From positions 26,196 to 90,195 of the forward strand of contig CAJUQV010000010.1 in assembly GCA_910588335.1 (NCBI GenBank): 64,000 nt of DNA, in the 5' to 3' direction. Shown piece by piece: positions 8,716 through 17,024 of the stretch; the stretch's first letter is position 1, and each line of letters begins with the position of its first letter. Under the pieces are notes generated by a model that was not told the origin of the DNA, did not search any database, and saw only the letters and a program-made list of their open reading frames with translations. The position numbers and the translations under genes were made by a program. This stretch comes from an uncultured Ruminiclostridium sp. (GTDB taxonomy: Bacteria > Bacillota > Clostridia > Oscillospirales > Ruminococcaceae).

Positions 8716-9915
8716 TTGTCAAAGAATTTGAATTTGTTTAAAAGCGTTATATCGGATTACACAAAACACTTGAGCGGAGAAAAAATCAGAGAATTTGAGG
8801 CCGCGGATCCCCTTTCCAAGAGCTTTTTAAGACAAAGGCTCTGCGAAGTAAACAGCAAAAGGACGGTACTTTTCGCCGTTTCCGCCGCAATTGTCTCTGT
8901 AATTTTTTCCGTACTGATTATTATAAATATCAGTATTAGCACGATAAGAGAGTCCGTTTTCTCTCTTATCGGCTTGTTTTTAACGGCGACGGGCGGCTTG
9001 TGCTGCGCCGTCGTTATTTACCGTGAGCTTAATAAAAAAAGAGCCGAGATTCAAAGATCGGAAAGATTTGTTTATGTTTATTGGATTTTATTTTCTTTAG
9101 GTTCGCTGCTGATTTCCGCCGCCGATTTTTCCGTAAATGTGTTCGCTTACAGATTTTGCCTTTATCTTGCCATAATGATCGTTTTCCCGCTGTTTGAGAC
9201 AAAAAGGGCTTTGTTGCTTATTATTCCGTATCTTGCCGTTGTTCTGTCATTGGGGGCGGTTTTCGGAGCAAGCGCCGAAATATATATTATATCCGCCGCC
9301 CTTGCTTTCGCTTATCTTATAATTTCTTCATTAGTGTACAGCTCCTTCTGCTCTCTTTTTATCAGCGACCGTCAACTGAACACCGCCAACGAACGGTGCA
9401 GGCAAATAAACGAGAAGGACGCATCCACGGGACTCCTGAATAAAAAGGGACTTATTAACCGTCTAAACGAAATAATGAACAGGGGCGCCGAAAAAAACAT
9501 CGCCGCCGTATTTTTTGATATAGACGATTTCAGGCGCTATAATCATATCTATACGGATACCGAAAGCGACGAGTGTCTTTACAATGTCTGCAATTGCGTC
9601 AGGATTGTGGCTAAGTCAAAAACGGATATAATTTCAAGGTATGGCGGGGACGAATTTGTTATAATAGTACAGAATACCACCGAGTACGAGCTTATTTATT
9701 TTGCGGAGCAGATAAGAAAAAGCGTTGAAAGAATGGCGCTTCCATTTGAGGATGGGAAGATTGTTACCGTTTCAATAGGCGTATCTTCGATTGTGGAGGG
9801 AGAACTGGATGATTATTCTGTAATGCTTAAGGAAGCGGAGGACAGTCTTGTTCTGGCTAAAAACGGAGGAAGGAACTGCGTGGGGTATATGGGGAATGTG
9901 TTCAGGGCAAATTAG
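8716..9915 (+). CDS. Membrane-anchored GGDEF protein (putative diguanylate cyclase)
   Basis: A 399-residue protein with about six membrane helices (residues 50-212) and a C-terminal GGDEF domain. The active-site loop is intact (RYGGDEFVII, about residues 308-317), as is the metal-binding DIDDF. The inhibitory I-site RxxD is lost: the equivalent positions read SKTD. The YN-D/GH-GD substrate segment is also modified (RYNHIYTDTESDE). c-di-GMP synthesis without product inhibition, or a receptor role, are both possible. The start is TTG at 8716, 7 nt after GGAGG. It is 18 nt after rnfB and so probably rides the rnf transcript. Confidence 0.8.
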   Translation: MSKNLNLFKSVISDYTKHLSGEKIREFEAADPLSKSFLRQRLCEVNSKRTVLFAVSAAIVSVIFSVLIIINISISTIRESVFSLIGLFLTATGGLCCAVVIYRELNKKRAEIQRSERFVYVYWILFSLGSLLISAADFSVNVFAYRFCLYLAIMIVFPLFETKRALLLIIPYLAVVLSLGAVFGASAEIYIISAALAFAYLIISSLVYSSFCSLFISDRQLNTANERCRQINEKDASTGLLNKKGLINRLNEIMNRGAEKNIAAVFFDIDDFRRYNHIYTDTESDECLYNVCNCVRIVAKSKTDIISRYGGDEFVIIVQNTTEYELIYFAEQIRKSVERMALPFEDGKIVTVSIGVSSIVEGELDDYSVMLKEAEDSLVLAKNGGRNCVGYMGNVFRAN

Positions 9916-10006
9916 GAAATGCGGCAAACGATACTTTTTTCATATCGCAGCCATTTAGTGTGAATTTATGTCCATAGATAAAAAAACCGTCAAAGAGGAG
10001 ATACCC

Positions 10007-10522
10007 ATGAAAAAGCTTGACTACGATTTTTTTCATAGAGACAGATTAACGGTAGCAAAAGATTTAGCCGGTAAGATAATTGCACGAAAAATGCCCGACG
10101 GGAAGATTTTAAGGGTAAGGATAGCCGAAACAGAAGCCTACGGAGGAGAAGAGGACAAAGCCTGTCACGCTTCAAAGGGAAGGACTCCACGAACCGAGTT
10201 GTTGTACGGAAGGGCGGGAATCATTTACGTATACCTGTGCTACGGTATACACTGGCTCATGAATGTAATAACGGGAGATGAAGGAAAGCCCGAAGGCGTT
10301 CTGCTGAGAGCAGGTGAAGGAAAACTGAACGGCCCCGCAAAGCTCACCAAGTTAATCGGAGTAGATAAACGCTTTAACGGTATGTCAATATGCGGAAATG
10401 AGGAAATATGGATAGAGGACGACGGAAACCGTTTTGATATTGTTACCGCGCCGAGGGTGGGTATAGATTACGCAGGGGAAGAATGGGCAAATAAGCCGTG
10501 GCGTTTTATTGTGAAAAAATGA
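10007..10522 (+). CDS. 3-methyladenine DNA glycosylase (AAG/Mpg family)
   Basis: A 171-residue base-excision enzyme that removes alkylated purines. Conserved blocks are the early ETEAYGGEEDKACHA, containing the catalytic glutamate, TPRTELLYG, YVYLCYGIHWLMNVI and GPAKLTK. An in-frame ATG at 9968 exists, but GAGGAG lies 6 nt before the ATG at 10007, which also opens with the family-typical MKKLDYDFF. The length is slightly short but complete. It converges with the MFS gene over 37 nt. Confidence 0.9.
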   Translation: MKKLDYDFFHRDRLTVAKDLAGKIIARKMPDGKILRVRIAETEAYGGEEDKACHASKGRTPRTELLYGRAGIIYVYLCYGIHWLMNVITGDEGKPEGVLLRAGEGKLNGPAKLTKLIGVDKRFNGMSICGNEEIWIEDDGNRFDIVTAPRVGIDYAGEEWANKPWRFIVKK

Positions 10523-10535
10523 TCGTATTATTTGT

Positions 10536-10560
10536 CTATACCTTGATAAAAGATTAGTAT
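10536..10560. repeat. Half-copy of family D in a convergent gap
   Basis: TATACCTTGATAAAAGATTAGTAT resembles the loop and right arm of the 46.4-kb palindrome. It fills most of the 37-nt space between two convergent genes, abutting the MFS stop codon. No clear terminator is present. Confidence 0.4.
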
Positions 10561-11801
10561 CATATACACTTCTTATGAAAATCAGTATTAAATACCCTTT
10601 TTGACCCTATCGCCACCGCAACCGAAGCAGCGGAAGAAACGATCATCACGACATAAGGCATATCGGACAATATATCAAACATCACACCATAAAACGCCTG
10701 CCCCAACGGCTGCGAACATGTGGATACAGATATAATTACCGCCATTATTTTTCCCAGCATATGCGGCGGGGTCTGGCGCTGAACGGCCGTGAGTACAAAA
10801 ACACTGAACATTGAAGAAGCGCACATTGCCGCGAAACCTGCGGCCGTTATTATGAAATATCCTACTGTTTCGGGCACCGTATCAAAAAGCGCCGCCGCCA
10901 TAATAAAATCCGTAAGCGAACACACTGCCAGAACAATCCACCCGTTTTCAAGCTTCAGCTTTCTGTCCGCCGATCCCGCTATAATTCCACCCGCCAAACC
11001 GCCTGCCCCCATAGCCGCCTCGGTAAAACCGAGAGCGGCGTCGGACATATTCAAAAAACGCACTACCGCCGTGGGAATCCCCACAACCATCGCCGCCGAA
11101 AAAATAAAATTAAAAAACGCAATAACAACCAGCACCGAAAATAAATCGGGCTTTTCTTTTTTTATAAACAAAAAACATTCCCGCACATCAGAAGCTACTG
11201 TCCTAAAAATTCCCTTTTCCTCCGCCATCTTTTCAAAAGGGATATGTATAAATATCTCCATAACCGCTGACAAAACAAAACAGCCAATGCTTATAAAAAG
11301 TATGGGCAATAAACCGAAAGACCCGAACAGCACGCCGCCAACAACAGGTCCCAATAATCCCGAAAGCGTACTCACCGTATTTATCACGGCGTTTCCTTTC
11401 ATAAGCGTTTCCCTTTCCGTCAGCAAAGGCACACTGGCCTGTACCGCAGGCTGGTAAGTGCCGGATATTCCGTAAAGAATCATAAGAGTTAAAACCATCA
11501 GCGGTACAACGGGAACTTTACCCAACGCCAGATAAAAAAGAAAAATAACCCCCGCAGTGGCAAAATCCAGAATTACCATTATATTACGTTTGTTTTTTCT
11601 GTCCGCTATAACTCCCCCAAGCAGCGAAAATATAATCATCGGAATAAACGAACAGGCCGTAACTATCCCGAACAGCGAGGATGAATCTGTTTCCCGCAAC
11701 AAATACAGAGGCAGCGCAAACCTCAGTATTGCGTTTCCGAAAAGTGATATTACCTGCCCTATCGCCACCATTGTAAAATCACGCTTAAATAACCTTTTCA
11801 T
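10560..11801 (-). CDS. MFS efflux transporter
   Basis: A 413-residue, 12-helix major facilitator of the macrolide/siderophore-exporter-like group. The motif-A loop after helix 2 reads GGVIADRKNKRNIM. The likely role is export of a toxic or signalling compound; substrate unknown. The gene follows a tetR gene on the same strand and has an operator-like inverted repeat 37-53 bp upstream of its ATG that matches the one before tetR, so it is the probable target of that repressor. The ribosome site is GGAGGT. Confidence 0.85.
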   Translation of the reverse strand: MKRLFKRDFTMVAIGQVISLFGNAILRFALPLYLLRETDSSSLFGIVTACSFIPMIIFSLLGGVIADRKNKRNIMVILDFATAGVIFLFYLALGKVPVVPLMVLTLMILYGISGTYQPAVQASVPLLTERETLMKGNAVINTVSTLSGLLGPVVGGVLFGSFGLLPILFISIGCFVLSAVMEIFIHIPFEKMAEEKGIFRTVASDVRECFLFIKKEKPDLFSVLVVIAFFNFIFSAAMVVGIPTAVVRFLNMSDAALGFTEAAMGAGGLAGGIIAGSADRKLKLENGWIVLAVCSLTDFIMAAALFDTVPETVGYFIITAAGFAAMCASSMFSVFVLTAVQRQTPPHMLGKIMAVIISVSTCSQPLGQAFYGVMFDILSDMPYVVMIVSSAASVAVAIGSKRVFNTDFHKKCI

Positions 11802-11837
11802 ATAGTACCTCCATTTCTTTACAAAAAAACTTTTAAT

Positions 11838-11854
11838 ACCTACCGACGGTATGT
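11838..11854 (-). promoter_or_regulatory. Putative TetR operator before the MFS gene
   Basis: ACCTAC-CGACG-GTATGT, a 6-5-6 inverted repeat, differs by one base in an arm from the site before the tetR gene (12734-12750). A shared operator at both transcription units is the normal sign of a TetR repressor controlling itself and its efflux pump. Confidence 0.7.
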
Positions 11855-11899
11855 ATACAAATAAAATTTAACTGCCCCATATAGGGCAGGAAAAATTTT

Positions 11900-11970
11900 A
11901 TTATAATCGCTGCCGGATGTTCCCCACCTCTTAGGTAACAAGGATTTATGAGGCTTTGCAGGCAAAATTT
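11900..11970 (-). repeat. Family C intercistronic repeat, copy 1
   Basis: A 71-bp block beginning ATTATAATCGCTGCCGGATG matches 41690-41760 over its whole length, roughly 80% by eye. It lies between the tetR stop and the MFS start. Read on the minus strand it stays open, so a 75-codon frame crosses it, but the match at 41.7 kb stops early and lies in an intergenic space; I treat it as a repeat. A separate CTGCCC/GGGCAG hairpin lies next to it at 11872-11889. Confidence 0.65.
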
Positions 11971-12059
11971 CTTCATCTCTCGCCACCGAACCTCGGAATT
12001 GCTTTGCAATTCCAGAAGCTTGTTTAAGCTGCGGTTTAAAATAAAAATTTTTTGTCCCA

Positions 12060-12713
12060 CTATTTGTTTTTACAGTAGATTTCGGTAAGCTCTTTCAATC
12101 TTCCGTAAACGCTCTCGTCAAAAATATCCAAACCGAAACCGCGCAGCATACTGTCAAATATCCTGCATTTTCTGTAAATTCCATCGGGATCATCGTCAAA
12201 TATCATAGGAACAAGCCAAAGATTGCCCACAAGCATAATCAGTTCGGCAAGCTCCTTGGGATACTCGGTTCGTATCGATCCATCCTCGATTCCTTGCTCA
12301 ATAATGGGCAGCACATAACGCGGCGCCACATAATCAACCGTATCTCTTATCACGGAAAAAACAAGTCTCGGACTTGCACCAAGATTAGGAGCGGCGGCAA
12401 ACACCTTATCATGAACCGAGCGTTTAACCGATTCCGTCAAAAGCAGTTTAAGTTTTTCTTTTCCGGTAAGATCGGAACGATTCTGTATATCAAGAAGCGT
12501 TTTGTTAGACGTCTCGGATAATCTGGTCATAACCGTGTCAAGGATATCCTCCTTGGACTTGAAGTGGTGATATATGGCGCCTTTGCTCAAACCGCCCAGA
12601 TTGTCTATTATATCCTGTATTGACGTATGCTCGTAGCCCTTTTCTGTAAACAGCCGCTGAGCCGTTTCGAGAATAAGGTTTACCGTTTCTTCCGGATATT
12701 TGTTCCGCGCCAA
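12060..12713 (-). CDS. TetR/AcrR family repressor of the MFS pump
   Basis: A 217-residue regulator with an N-terminal TetR HTH (ILETAQRLFTEKGYEHTSIQDI, then LSKGAIYHHFKSKEDILD) and an alpha-helical ligand domain. Start is TTG (complement of 12711-12713) behind AAAGGTGG. A perfect TTGACA-17-TATAAT promoter and a 17-bp operator directly upstream suggest autorepression. The linked MFS gene with a near-identical operator suggests a drug-responsive efflux pair; the ligand is unknown. Confidence 0.9.
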   Translation of the reverse strand: MARNKYPEETVNLILETAQRLFTEKGYEHTSIQDIIDNLGGLSKGAIYHHFKSKEDILDTVMTRLSETSNKTLLDIQNRSDLTGKEKLKLLLTESVKRSVHDKVFAAAPNLGASPRLVFSVIRDTVDYVAPRYVLPIIEQGIEDGSIRTEYPKELAELIMLVGNLWLVPMIFDDDPDGIYRKCRIFDSMLRGFGLDIFDESVYGRLKELTEIYCKNK

Positions 12714-12733
12714 TTTATCGCCACCTTTAAATT

Positions 12734-12750
12734 ACATACTAACGGTATGT
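12734..12750 (-). promoter_or_regulatory. TetR operator in the tetR leader
   Basis: ACATAC-TAACG-GTATGT is a perfect 6-bp inverted repeat with a 5-bp spacer. It lies just downstream of the -10 box, where a bound repressor would block initiation. Its twin is before the MFS gene. Confidence 0.8.
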
Positions 12751-12754
12751 TTGT

Positions 12755-12783
12755 ATTATACACTAAAAAATCTTATTTGTCAA
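12755..12783 (-). promoter_or_regulatory. Promoter of tetR (and probably tetR-MFS)
   Basis: On the minus strand TTGACA (complement of 12778-12783), a 17-bp spacer and TATAAT (complement of 12755-12760) match the vegetative consensus perfectly. Confidence 0.85.
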
Positions 12784-12821
12784 GCAGTACGATTTTTTTC
12801 CAAAAGCTTTAAGGCACCCTC

Positions 12822-13574
12822 TTATAACAAGCTTTTTCCGAATATCAGACAAAGAACCGGATATATTATCGGTTGGTGCAAAACATAAATCCACAAAGAA
12901 TAACGTCCCGCCGCCGCCAAAAATTTAATATGAGTATTGTAAAAAAACTTGGGCGCCCTCTTTTCCTTGACATAAATCCCGTAAAAAGAGCCCGCAAGAA
13001 AAAGAAACAGCCATGGGCACAGCGGAAAGTAATCAAGAGAAACAAAGCCGCTGTCCGTAAATCCAAGAGGAAACAAAACTCCAGTTGAATAAAGAAAATC
13101 AGGCATTCTGAATTTAAAAAGCTCCCCTAAGCCGCCGTACCCCGTTTTAAAGTTAAATGTAATCATAAAAAGAAAAACGCACGCCGTTATTCCGACAAAA
13201 GTCGGAACCCTCTGAAAAACGCTTTCAAACAGGCCGTAAATCATCATACATACGCCAAGACAGTGGAGTATTCCGAAAACGTCGGGAGAATCCGGAGTAA
13301 CATACGCCGTAACAAATGTAAATATCATTCCGATAAAAAAACACTGTACGCCGCGCTTAAGATTGCTTCTGGAATAATTGCAGACTATTCCGGAAATACA
13401 AATAAACGCCCCCGCGAAAATATCTCTTATAACGTCAAACCAGCTTTCAAAAAAAATAGGTACGTCTACCCCGAACATAAATTTCAGATTGAACATAAGG
13501 TGATACACTACCATACAAATGATGGCGAAACCTCTCACCTCGTCAAGAAAGCCTACTCTGTTTTTTGTCTCCAT
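12822..13574 (-). CDS. DUF1624 / HGSNAT-catalytic-like membrane acyltransferase
   Basis: A 250-residue integral membrane protein. It opens with RVGFLDEVRGFAIICMVVYHLMF, the hallmark of the DUF1624/heparan-alpha-glucosaminide N-acetyltransferase-like group, with a conserved histidine in helix 1, and ends in SLWIYVLHQPIIYPVL. About seven helices. The family transfers acyl groups to sugars across the membrane; the bacterial substrate is unknown. I prefer the ATG at 13574 (METKN), since the 21 residues upstream are basic and unlike the family; AAAAGG and a GAGG lie near. It is monocistronic. Confidence 0.75.
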   Translation of the reverse strand: METKNRVGFLDEVRGFAIICMVVYHLMFNLKFMFGVDVPIFFESWFDVIRDIFAGAFICISGIVCNYSRSNLKRGVQCFFIGMIFTFVTAYVTPDSPDVFGILHCLGVCMMIYGLFESVFQRVPTFVGITACVFLFMITFNFKTGYGGLGELFKFRMPDFLYSTGVLFPLGFTDSGFVSLDYFPLCPWLFLFLAGSFYGIYVKEKRAPKFFYNTHIKFLAAAGRYSLWIYVLHQPIIYPVLCLIFGKSLL

Positions 13575-13784
13575 ATGCCTTTTGTCTTTCCTCCGGCGCT
13601 GTTTAATATTATGGGTAATCTTTAAACGGGTTTGCAACTTGATTAAATTGATATAATATAGTGATTTTTTAAATACAGTCTTTATTTTATCACATCATTC
13701 TTAAAAAAGCAAGTATTTATAAAAATTTCACATTCAATGGCCACTTATTTCCTCTCAAAGAAGTGTTTGAAAAATCCCGTTTTT

Positions 13785-13950
13785 TAAGGCAACACCGCAC
13801 AAAGATTGTCGTACAGACGCGCAGTCAGATTGTCCAAAACGACGCAGGAATACCGGTGTATTTCAAGGAGTTTTGGGCAAAAATGACGGAAAAGATGCAA
13901 GCGTATGCGCGGCAAAGCGCGCAGCGCGGTCTTTGTGCGGTGTTGCCTTA
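13785..13950 (+). mobile_element. Family A MITE-like element, copy 1 (166 bp)
   Basis: Perfect 21-bp terminal inverted repeats TAAGGCAACACCGCACAAAGA (13785-13805) and its complement (13930-13950) bound a non-coding body. The body contains the core GCAGGAATACCGGTGTATTTCAAGGA flanked by CCAAAAC/GTTTTGG and a GC-rich GCGCGG/GCGCGC stretch. Copies lie at 21052 and 63181. It ends 15 bp after the clpC stop. No transposase is encoded, so movement would need help in trans. The rest of the gap 13575-13784 shows nothing else. Confidence 0.85.
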
Positions 13951-13965
13951 AGTTTTTTCAAACTT

Positions 13966-16377
13966 TTACACACTTACCTTACTTACTTCCATTTCGCCGT
14001 TATAGTCAAGCACCGCTTTGTCTCCGCTTTTTATTCTCCCCTCGGCCATAAGCTGCGCCAGCTTGTCCTCCGCTTCCGATACAACCAATCTTCTTAAAGG
14101 TCTGGCGCCGTAGGTTTTATCTGTTCCCTTTGCGGTAAGTCCCTCTACCGCTTTTTCGGTATATGAAAGAGATATTCCCGCATTTTCCGCTCTTTGAGAT
14201 AAATCGTCCAAAAGCAATCGGCATATCTTTCCCATAGCTTCTTCTGACAGAGGTTCAAAAATTACCGTTTCGTCGATTCGGTTAAGGAATTCGGGCTTAA
14301 ACAGCTTTTTAAGCTCTTTTTCAACTCTTTCTTTTGCGGCGTTACTCTCGCTTCCATCGCCAAAGCCCATATTTACACGTTTTTGAGATATCTCTCTCGC
14401 ACCTATATTTCCCGTCATTATTATAATGGTGTTGGCAAAGCTCACTCTTTTTCCGTCGGCGGAGGTAAGTATTCCGTCCTCAAGAACTTGTAAAAGAAGA
14501 TCAAAAACATCGGGGTGAGCTTTTTCAATTTCGTCAAGCATAATCACCGAGTAGGGCTTACGGCGAACCTCCTCGACAAATTTTCCGCCATGTTCAAAGC
14601 CCACATATCCCGGAGGAGAACCTATAAGCTTCGACACCGAGTGCTTTTCCATAAATTCCGACATATCGAGACGTATCAAAGCTTTCTCGCTGCCGAAAAG
14701 AGCCTTGGCAAGGCTTTTGCAAAGCTTTGTCTTGCCTACCCCCGTAGGTCCGAGAAAGATAAACGAACCTATCGGACGACCGGGAGATTTGAGACCGGCT
14801 CTGCCTCTTTTTACCGATTTTACCACTGCTTCCACTGCCTTATCCTGACCTATTACTTCTTTTTTAAGCTGAGTTTCAAGTTCGGAAAGAGCTCCCGATA
14901 CCTCCGCGGTAATTCTTCCCACCGGAATGCCGCTCCACTTCGACACAATCTCACATACGGCGTTTTCGTCTACAACGCTGTAATTTTCTCCCCGGTCGGT
15001 ACCGTTCTTCTTTTCGGTCTCTATAAGATTTTCCAGCGCCTGCTCTTCATCCCTAAGCCTCGCGGCTTTTTCAAAATCCTGTGCTTCCACCGTTTTCTTT
15101 TTTTCCTCGCGGCAGGATTTAAGCTTTTCCTCAAGCTTTTTCACGGCAGGGTTTTCGGAAAATATTTTAAGCCGCTGTCCCGCCGCCGCCTCGTCGATAA
15201 TATCTATTGCCTTATCGGGAAGCCGACGGTCGTTTATATACCGGACGGATAGCTTTACCGCCTCTTTTATAGCCAAGTCGCTTATTTTTATCTTATGGTG
15301 AGCCTCATACTTATCCTTCAACCCCAGAAGTATCCTTTCCGCCGAAACTTCGTCGGGCTCCTCAATATTTATCGGCTGAAAACGCCGTTCCAAAGCGCCG
15401 TCCTTTTCTATATACCTACGATACTCGTCCACCGTTGTTGCACCGATAAGCTGTATTTCGCCGCGTGCGAGAAGCGGCTTCAGTATATTGGCCGCGTCTA
15501 TCGCCCCTTCAGCCGCACCGGCACCCACAATGTTGTGTATCTCATCGATAAAAAGTATGGTATCCTTGTCCTTTATTACCTCTTCCATCACCGATTTTAC
15601 TCTTTCCTCAAAATCACCCCTGTATTTGGCGCCCGCTATCATAGTTGTAATATCCAGCATAAAAATGCTTTTGTCTTTCAGCATATCCGGTACGTCTCCG
15701 GAAACTATTTTAAGCGCAAGACCCTCCGCCACGGCGGTTTTACCTACTCCACTCTCACCAATCAGACAGGGATTGTTCTTCCTGCGGCGCAAAAGTGTCT
15801 GTATCATTCTCTGTATCTCATTTTCTCTGCAAAAAACCGGATCGATCTTGTTTTGCTCCGCCATAGCGGTAAGATCACGGCCGTACTTGTTCATAAGTCC
15901 GTCGGAAGAGGAGCGGCGTTTGGTAAACGGCATAGAGCCGCCCTTTTTTCCTCCTGAGCAGTCTTTGAGGCTTCCATCTATATCAAGCCCCATTTCACGC
16001 AGAAAAATGCTCCCGTAACACTCCTCGTCGCTAAGCATCGCATACAATATATGCTCAGTTCCCACAAAGGAGGAATTTTCCTTTCTCGCTTCTGTGAGAG
16101 CCTTTTCAAGTATTCGCTTGCTTCGAGGGGTGAAATCGGAAACGCCTAAATTAGTTGGGATTCCGCTTCCCACCGATTGTCTCAGCTTTGAAATAACTCC
16201 TTCCCTGTTTATCCCCTGTTTTTGCAGAATATGCCCTGCCACCCCGCTTTCGTCTGATAAAAGACCGCAAAGTATATGCTCGCTCCCCACATAGGTGTGT
16301 CCTAAAGAGGAAGCCGTCTTTATTGAGCTGTTGAGGGCGGAGTTGGCCTTTTCGGTAAAGCCGCTAAATTCTATCAT
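13966..16377 (-). CDS. clpC: ClpC-type AAA+ protease ATPase
   Basis: An 803-residue Hsp100 unfoldase. Two Clp_N repeats occupy residues 1-145. AAA1 has Walker A GESGVGKTAV (about residue 207) and Walker B ILFIDEIHN. A middle UVR-like segment (REEKKKTVEAQDFEKAARLRDEE) is typical of ClpC rather than ClpB. AAA2 has GPTGVGKTKLCKSLA, then sensor and arginine-finger segments. ClpC feeds damaged or tagged proteins to ClpP. The start at 16377 (MIEFSGFTEKANSAL) follows AAAGGA; 31 more codons upstream are open but unlike the family. The ctsR-mcsA-mcsB genes that usually accompany clpC are absent here, so its regulation may differ. Confidence 0.92.
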   Translation of the reverse strand: MIEFSGFTEKANSALNSSIKTASSLGHTYVGSEHILCGLLSDESGVAGHILQKQGINREGVISKLRQSVGSGIPTNLGVSDFTPRSKRILEKALTEARKENSSFVGTEHILYAMLSDEECYGSIFLREMGLDIDGSLKDCSGGKKGGSMPFTKRRSSSDGLMNKYGRDLTAMAEQNKIDPVFCRENEIQRMIQTLLRRRKNNPCLIGESGVGKTAVAEGLALKIVSGDVPDMLKDKSIFMLDITTMIAGAKYRGDFEERVKSVMEEVIKDKDTILFIDEIHNIVGAGAAEGAIDAANILKPLLARGEIQLIGATTVDEYRRYIEKDGALERRFQPINIEEPDEVSAERILLGLKDKYEAHHKIKISDLAIKEAVKLSVRYINDRRLPDKAIDIIDEAAAGQRLKIFSENPAVKKLEEKLKSCREEKKKTVEAQDFEKAARLRDEEQALENLIETEKKNGTDRGENYSVVDENAVCEIVSKWSGIPVGRITAEVSGALSELETQLKKEVIGQDKAVEAVVKSVKRGRAGLKSPGRPIGSFIFLGPTGVGKTKLCKSLAKALFGSEKALIRLDMSEFMEKHSVSKLIGSPPGYVGFEHGGKFVEEVRRKPYSVIMLDEIEKAHPDVFDLLLQVLEDGILTSADGKRVSFANTIIIMTGNIGAREISQKRVNMGFGDGSESNAAKERVEKELKKLFKPEFLNRIDETVIFEPLSEEAMGKICRLLLDDLSQRAENAGISLSYTEKAVEGLTAKGTDKTYGARPLRRLVVSEAEDKLAQLMAEGRIKSGDKAVLDYNGEMEVSKVSV

Positions 16378-16457
16378 CTGTTTTAATTCCTTTCTTTTAT
16401 TTTTCTTTGAGACGGAAAATTTGTAACACAAAAAGCGCATTGGCATATATTGTAGTA

Positions 16458-16469
16458 TGAAACGTTTCA
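16458..16469. promoter_or_regulatory. Perfect 12-bp palindrome between clpC and the miniprotein
   Basis: TGAAACGTTTCA is fully symmetric and resembles the core of LacI/CcpA-family operators. It lies 33 bp before the miniprotein ATG and about 80 bp before clpC, so one factor could act on both. Just upstream, CATATATT (16443-16450) resembles the -10 of mother-cell sigma factors (SigE/SigK). Both are weak single-site inferences. Confidence 0.35.
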
Positions 16470-16501
16470 AAACAATTTAAACAAACAAGGAGGAAACCAA
16501 T

Positions 16502-16681
16502 ATGTTTGGTAACAACTGCTGCTGGATCATAATCCTTATTCTTCTCTTCACCTGCGGTGGATGCGGTGGATGCGGAAGCACCTTCGCCAACAACGGCTGT
16601 GGCTGCGGAAACAGCAACAACGGCTGTGGCTGCAACAACGGCTGCGGATGCGGCAATAACGACTGTGGCTGCGGCTGCTAA
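16502..16681 (+). CDS. 59-residue membrane-anchored Cys/Gly/Asn-rich miniprotein
   Basis: A short frame with a strong AAGGAGG site 8 nt before its ATG and a strong terminator right after its stop, so it is very likely a real monocistronic gene. Residues 6-7 are CC, residues 8-17 (WIIILILLFT) form one short hydrophobic segment, and the remainder is a Cys-Gly-Asn repeat with GCGC units. Fourteen of 59 residues are cysteine. I know no defined function. Such compositions occur in metal-binding, thioether/disulfide-linked and spore-surface proteins. It is divergent from clpC. Expression during sporulation is a guess from a SigE/K-like -10 upstream. Confidence 0.8.
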   Translation: MFGNNCCWIIILILLFTCGGCGGCGSTFANNGCGCGNSNNGCGCNNGCGCGNNDCGCGC

Positions 16682-16692
16682 TCGTTCTTAGA

Positions 16693-16720
16693 AAAAACGG
16701 CGGGGTTTCCCGCTGTTTTT
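16693..16720 (+). terminator. Intrinsic terminator of the miniprotein gene
   Basis: AAAAACGGCGGG pairs with CCCGCTGTTTTT across a GTTT loop, with one G-U pair, followed by TTTTTATTT. It starts about 12 nt after the stop codon. Confidence 0.9.
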
Positions 16721-17024
16721 ATTTATATGAGAAGGACAGGCCGAATTATACGGTTATTGTGCAATTTTTCCAATTACTTATCCAAAGGAAAAAACAAGAT
16801 TATTGAAAAAGTATCTATCTAATTGTCAAAAAAAAGAGTATAATATAATATCGTAATATCATGAAAAAGTATTGCCAATTAAATTTACTTTGATTATATC
16901 TATGTGAATGTAATACTAATCCTTGGTCAAGGTACAAACAAATAATATGGACGACCAAAGATCGGTATAAAACGGACAGGCCGTTTTATCGCGGCTTCAG
17001 AAAAAAAGAAAAGAGGAGATTCCC
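16721..17024 (+). other. Leader/intergenic region before typA, with a family D palindrome
   Basis: No gene is present. At 16913-16968 lies a family D palindrome: ATACTAATCCTTGGTC pairs with GACCAAAGATCGGTAT around a loop containing GGTACAAACAAATAATATGG. It ends about 57 bp before the typA TTG, so it would be in the mRNA leader if transcription starts upstream. A TATAATATAAT stretch at 16839-16849 with TTGTCA 15 bp before it may be a weak promoter. Confidence 0.55.

Noticed and set aside
11833..12060. A 75-codon frame on the minus strand between tetR and the MFS gene
   Set aside because: It spans the operator and a family C repeat that also occurs at 41.7 kb in an intergenic space.
13575..13637. 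Longer start for the DUF1624-like protein
   Set aside because: The added 21 residues are basic and unlike the family; the METKN start fits better.
14515..15252. A 245-codon plus-strand frame within clpC
   Set aside because: It is antisense to a well-supported AAA+ gene and has no recognisable domain.
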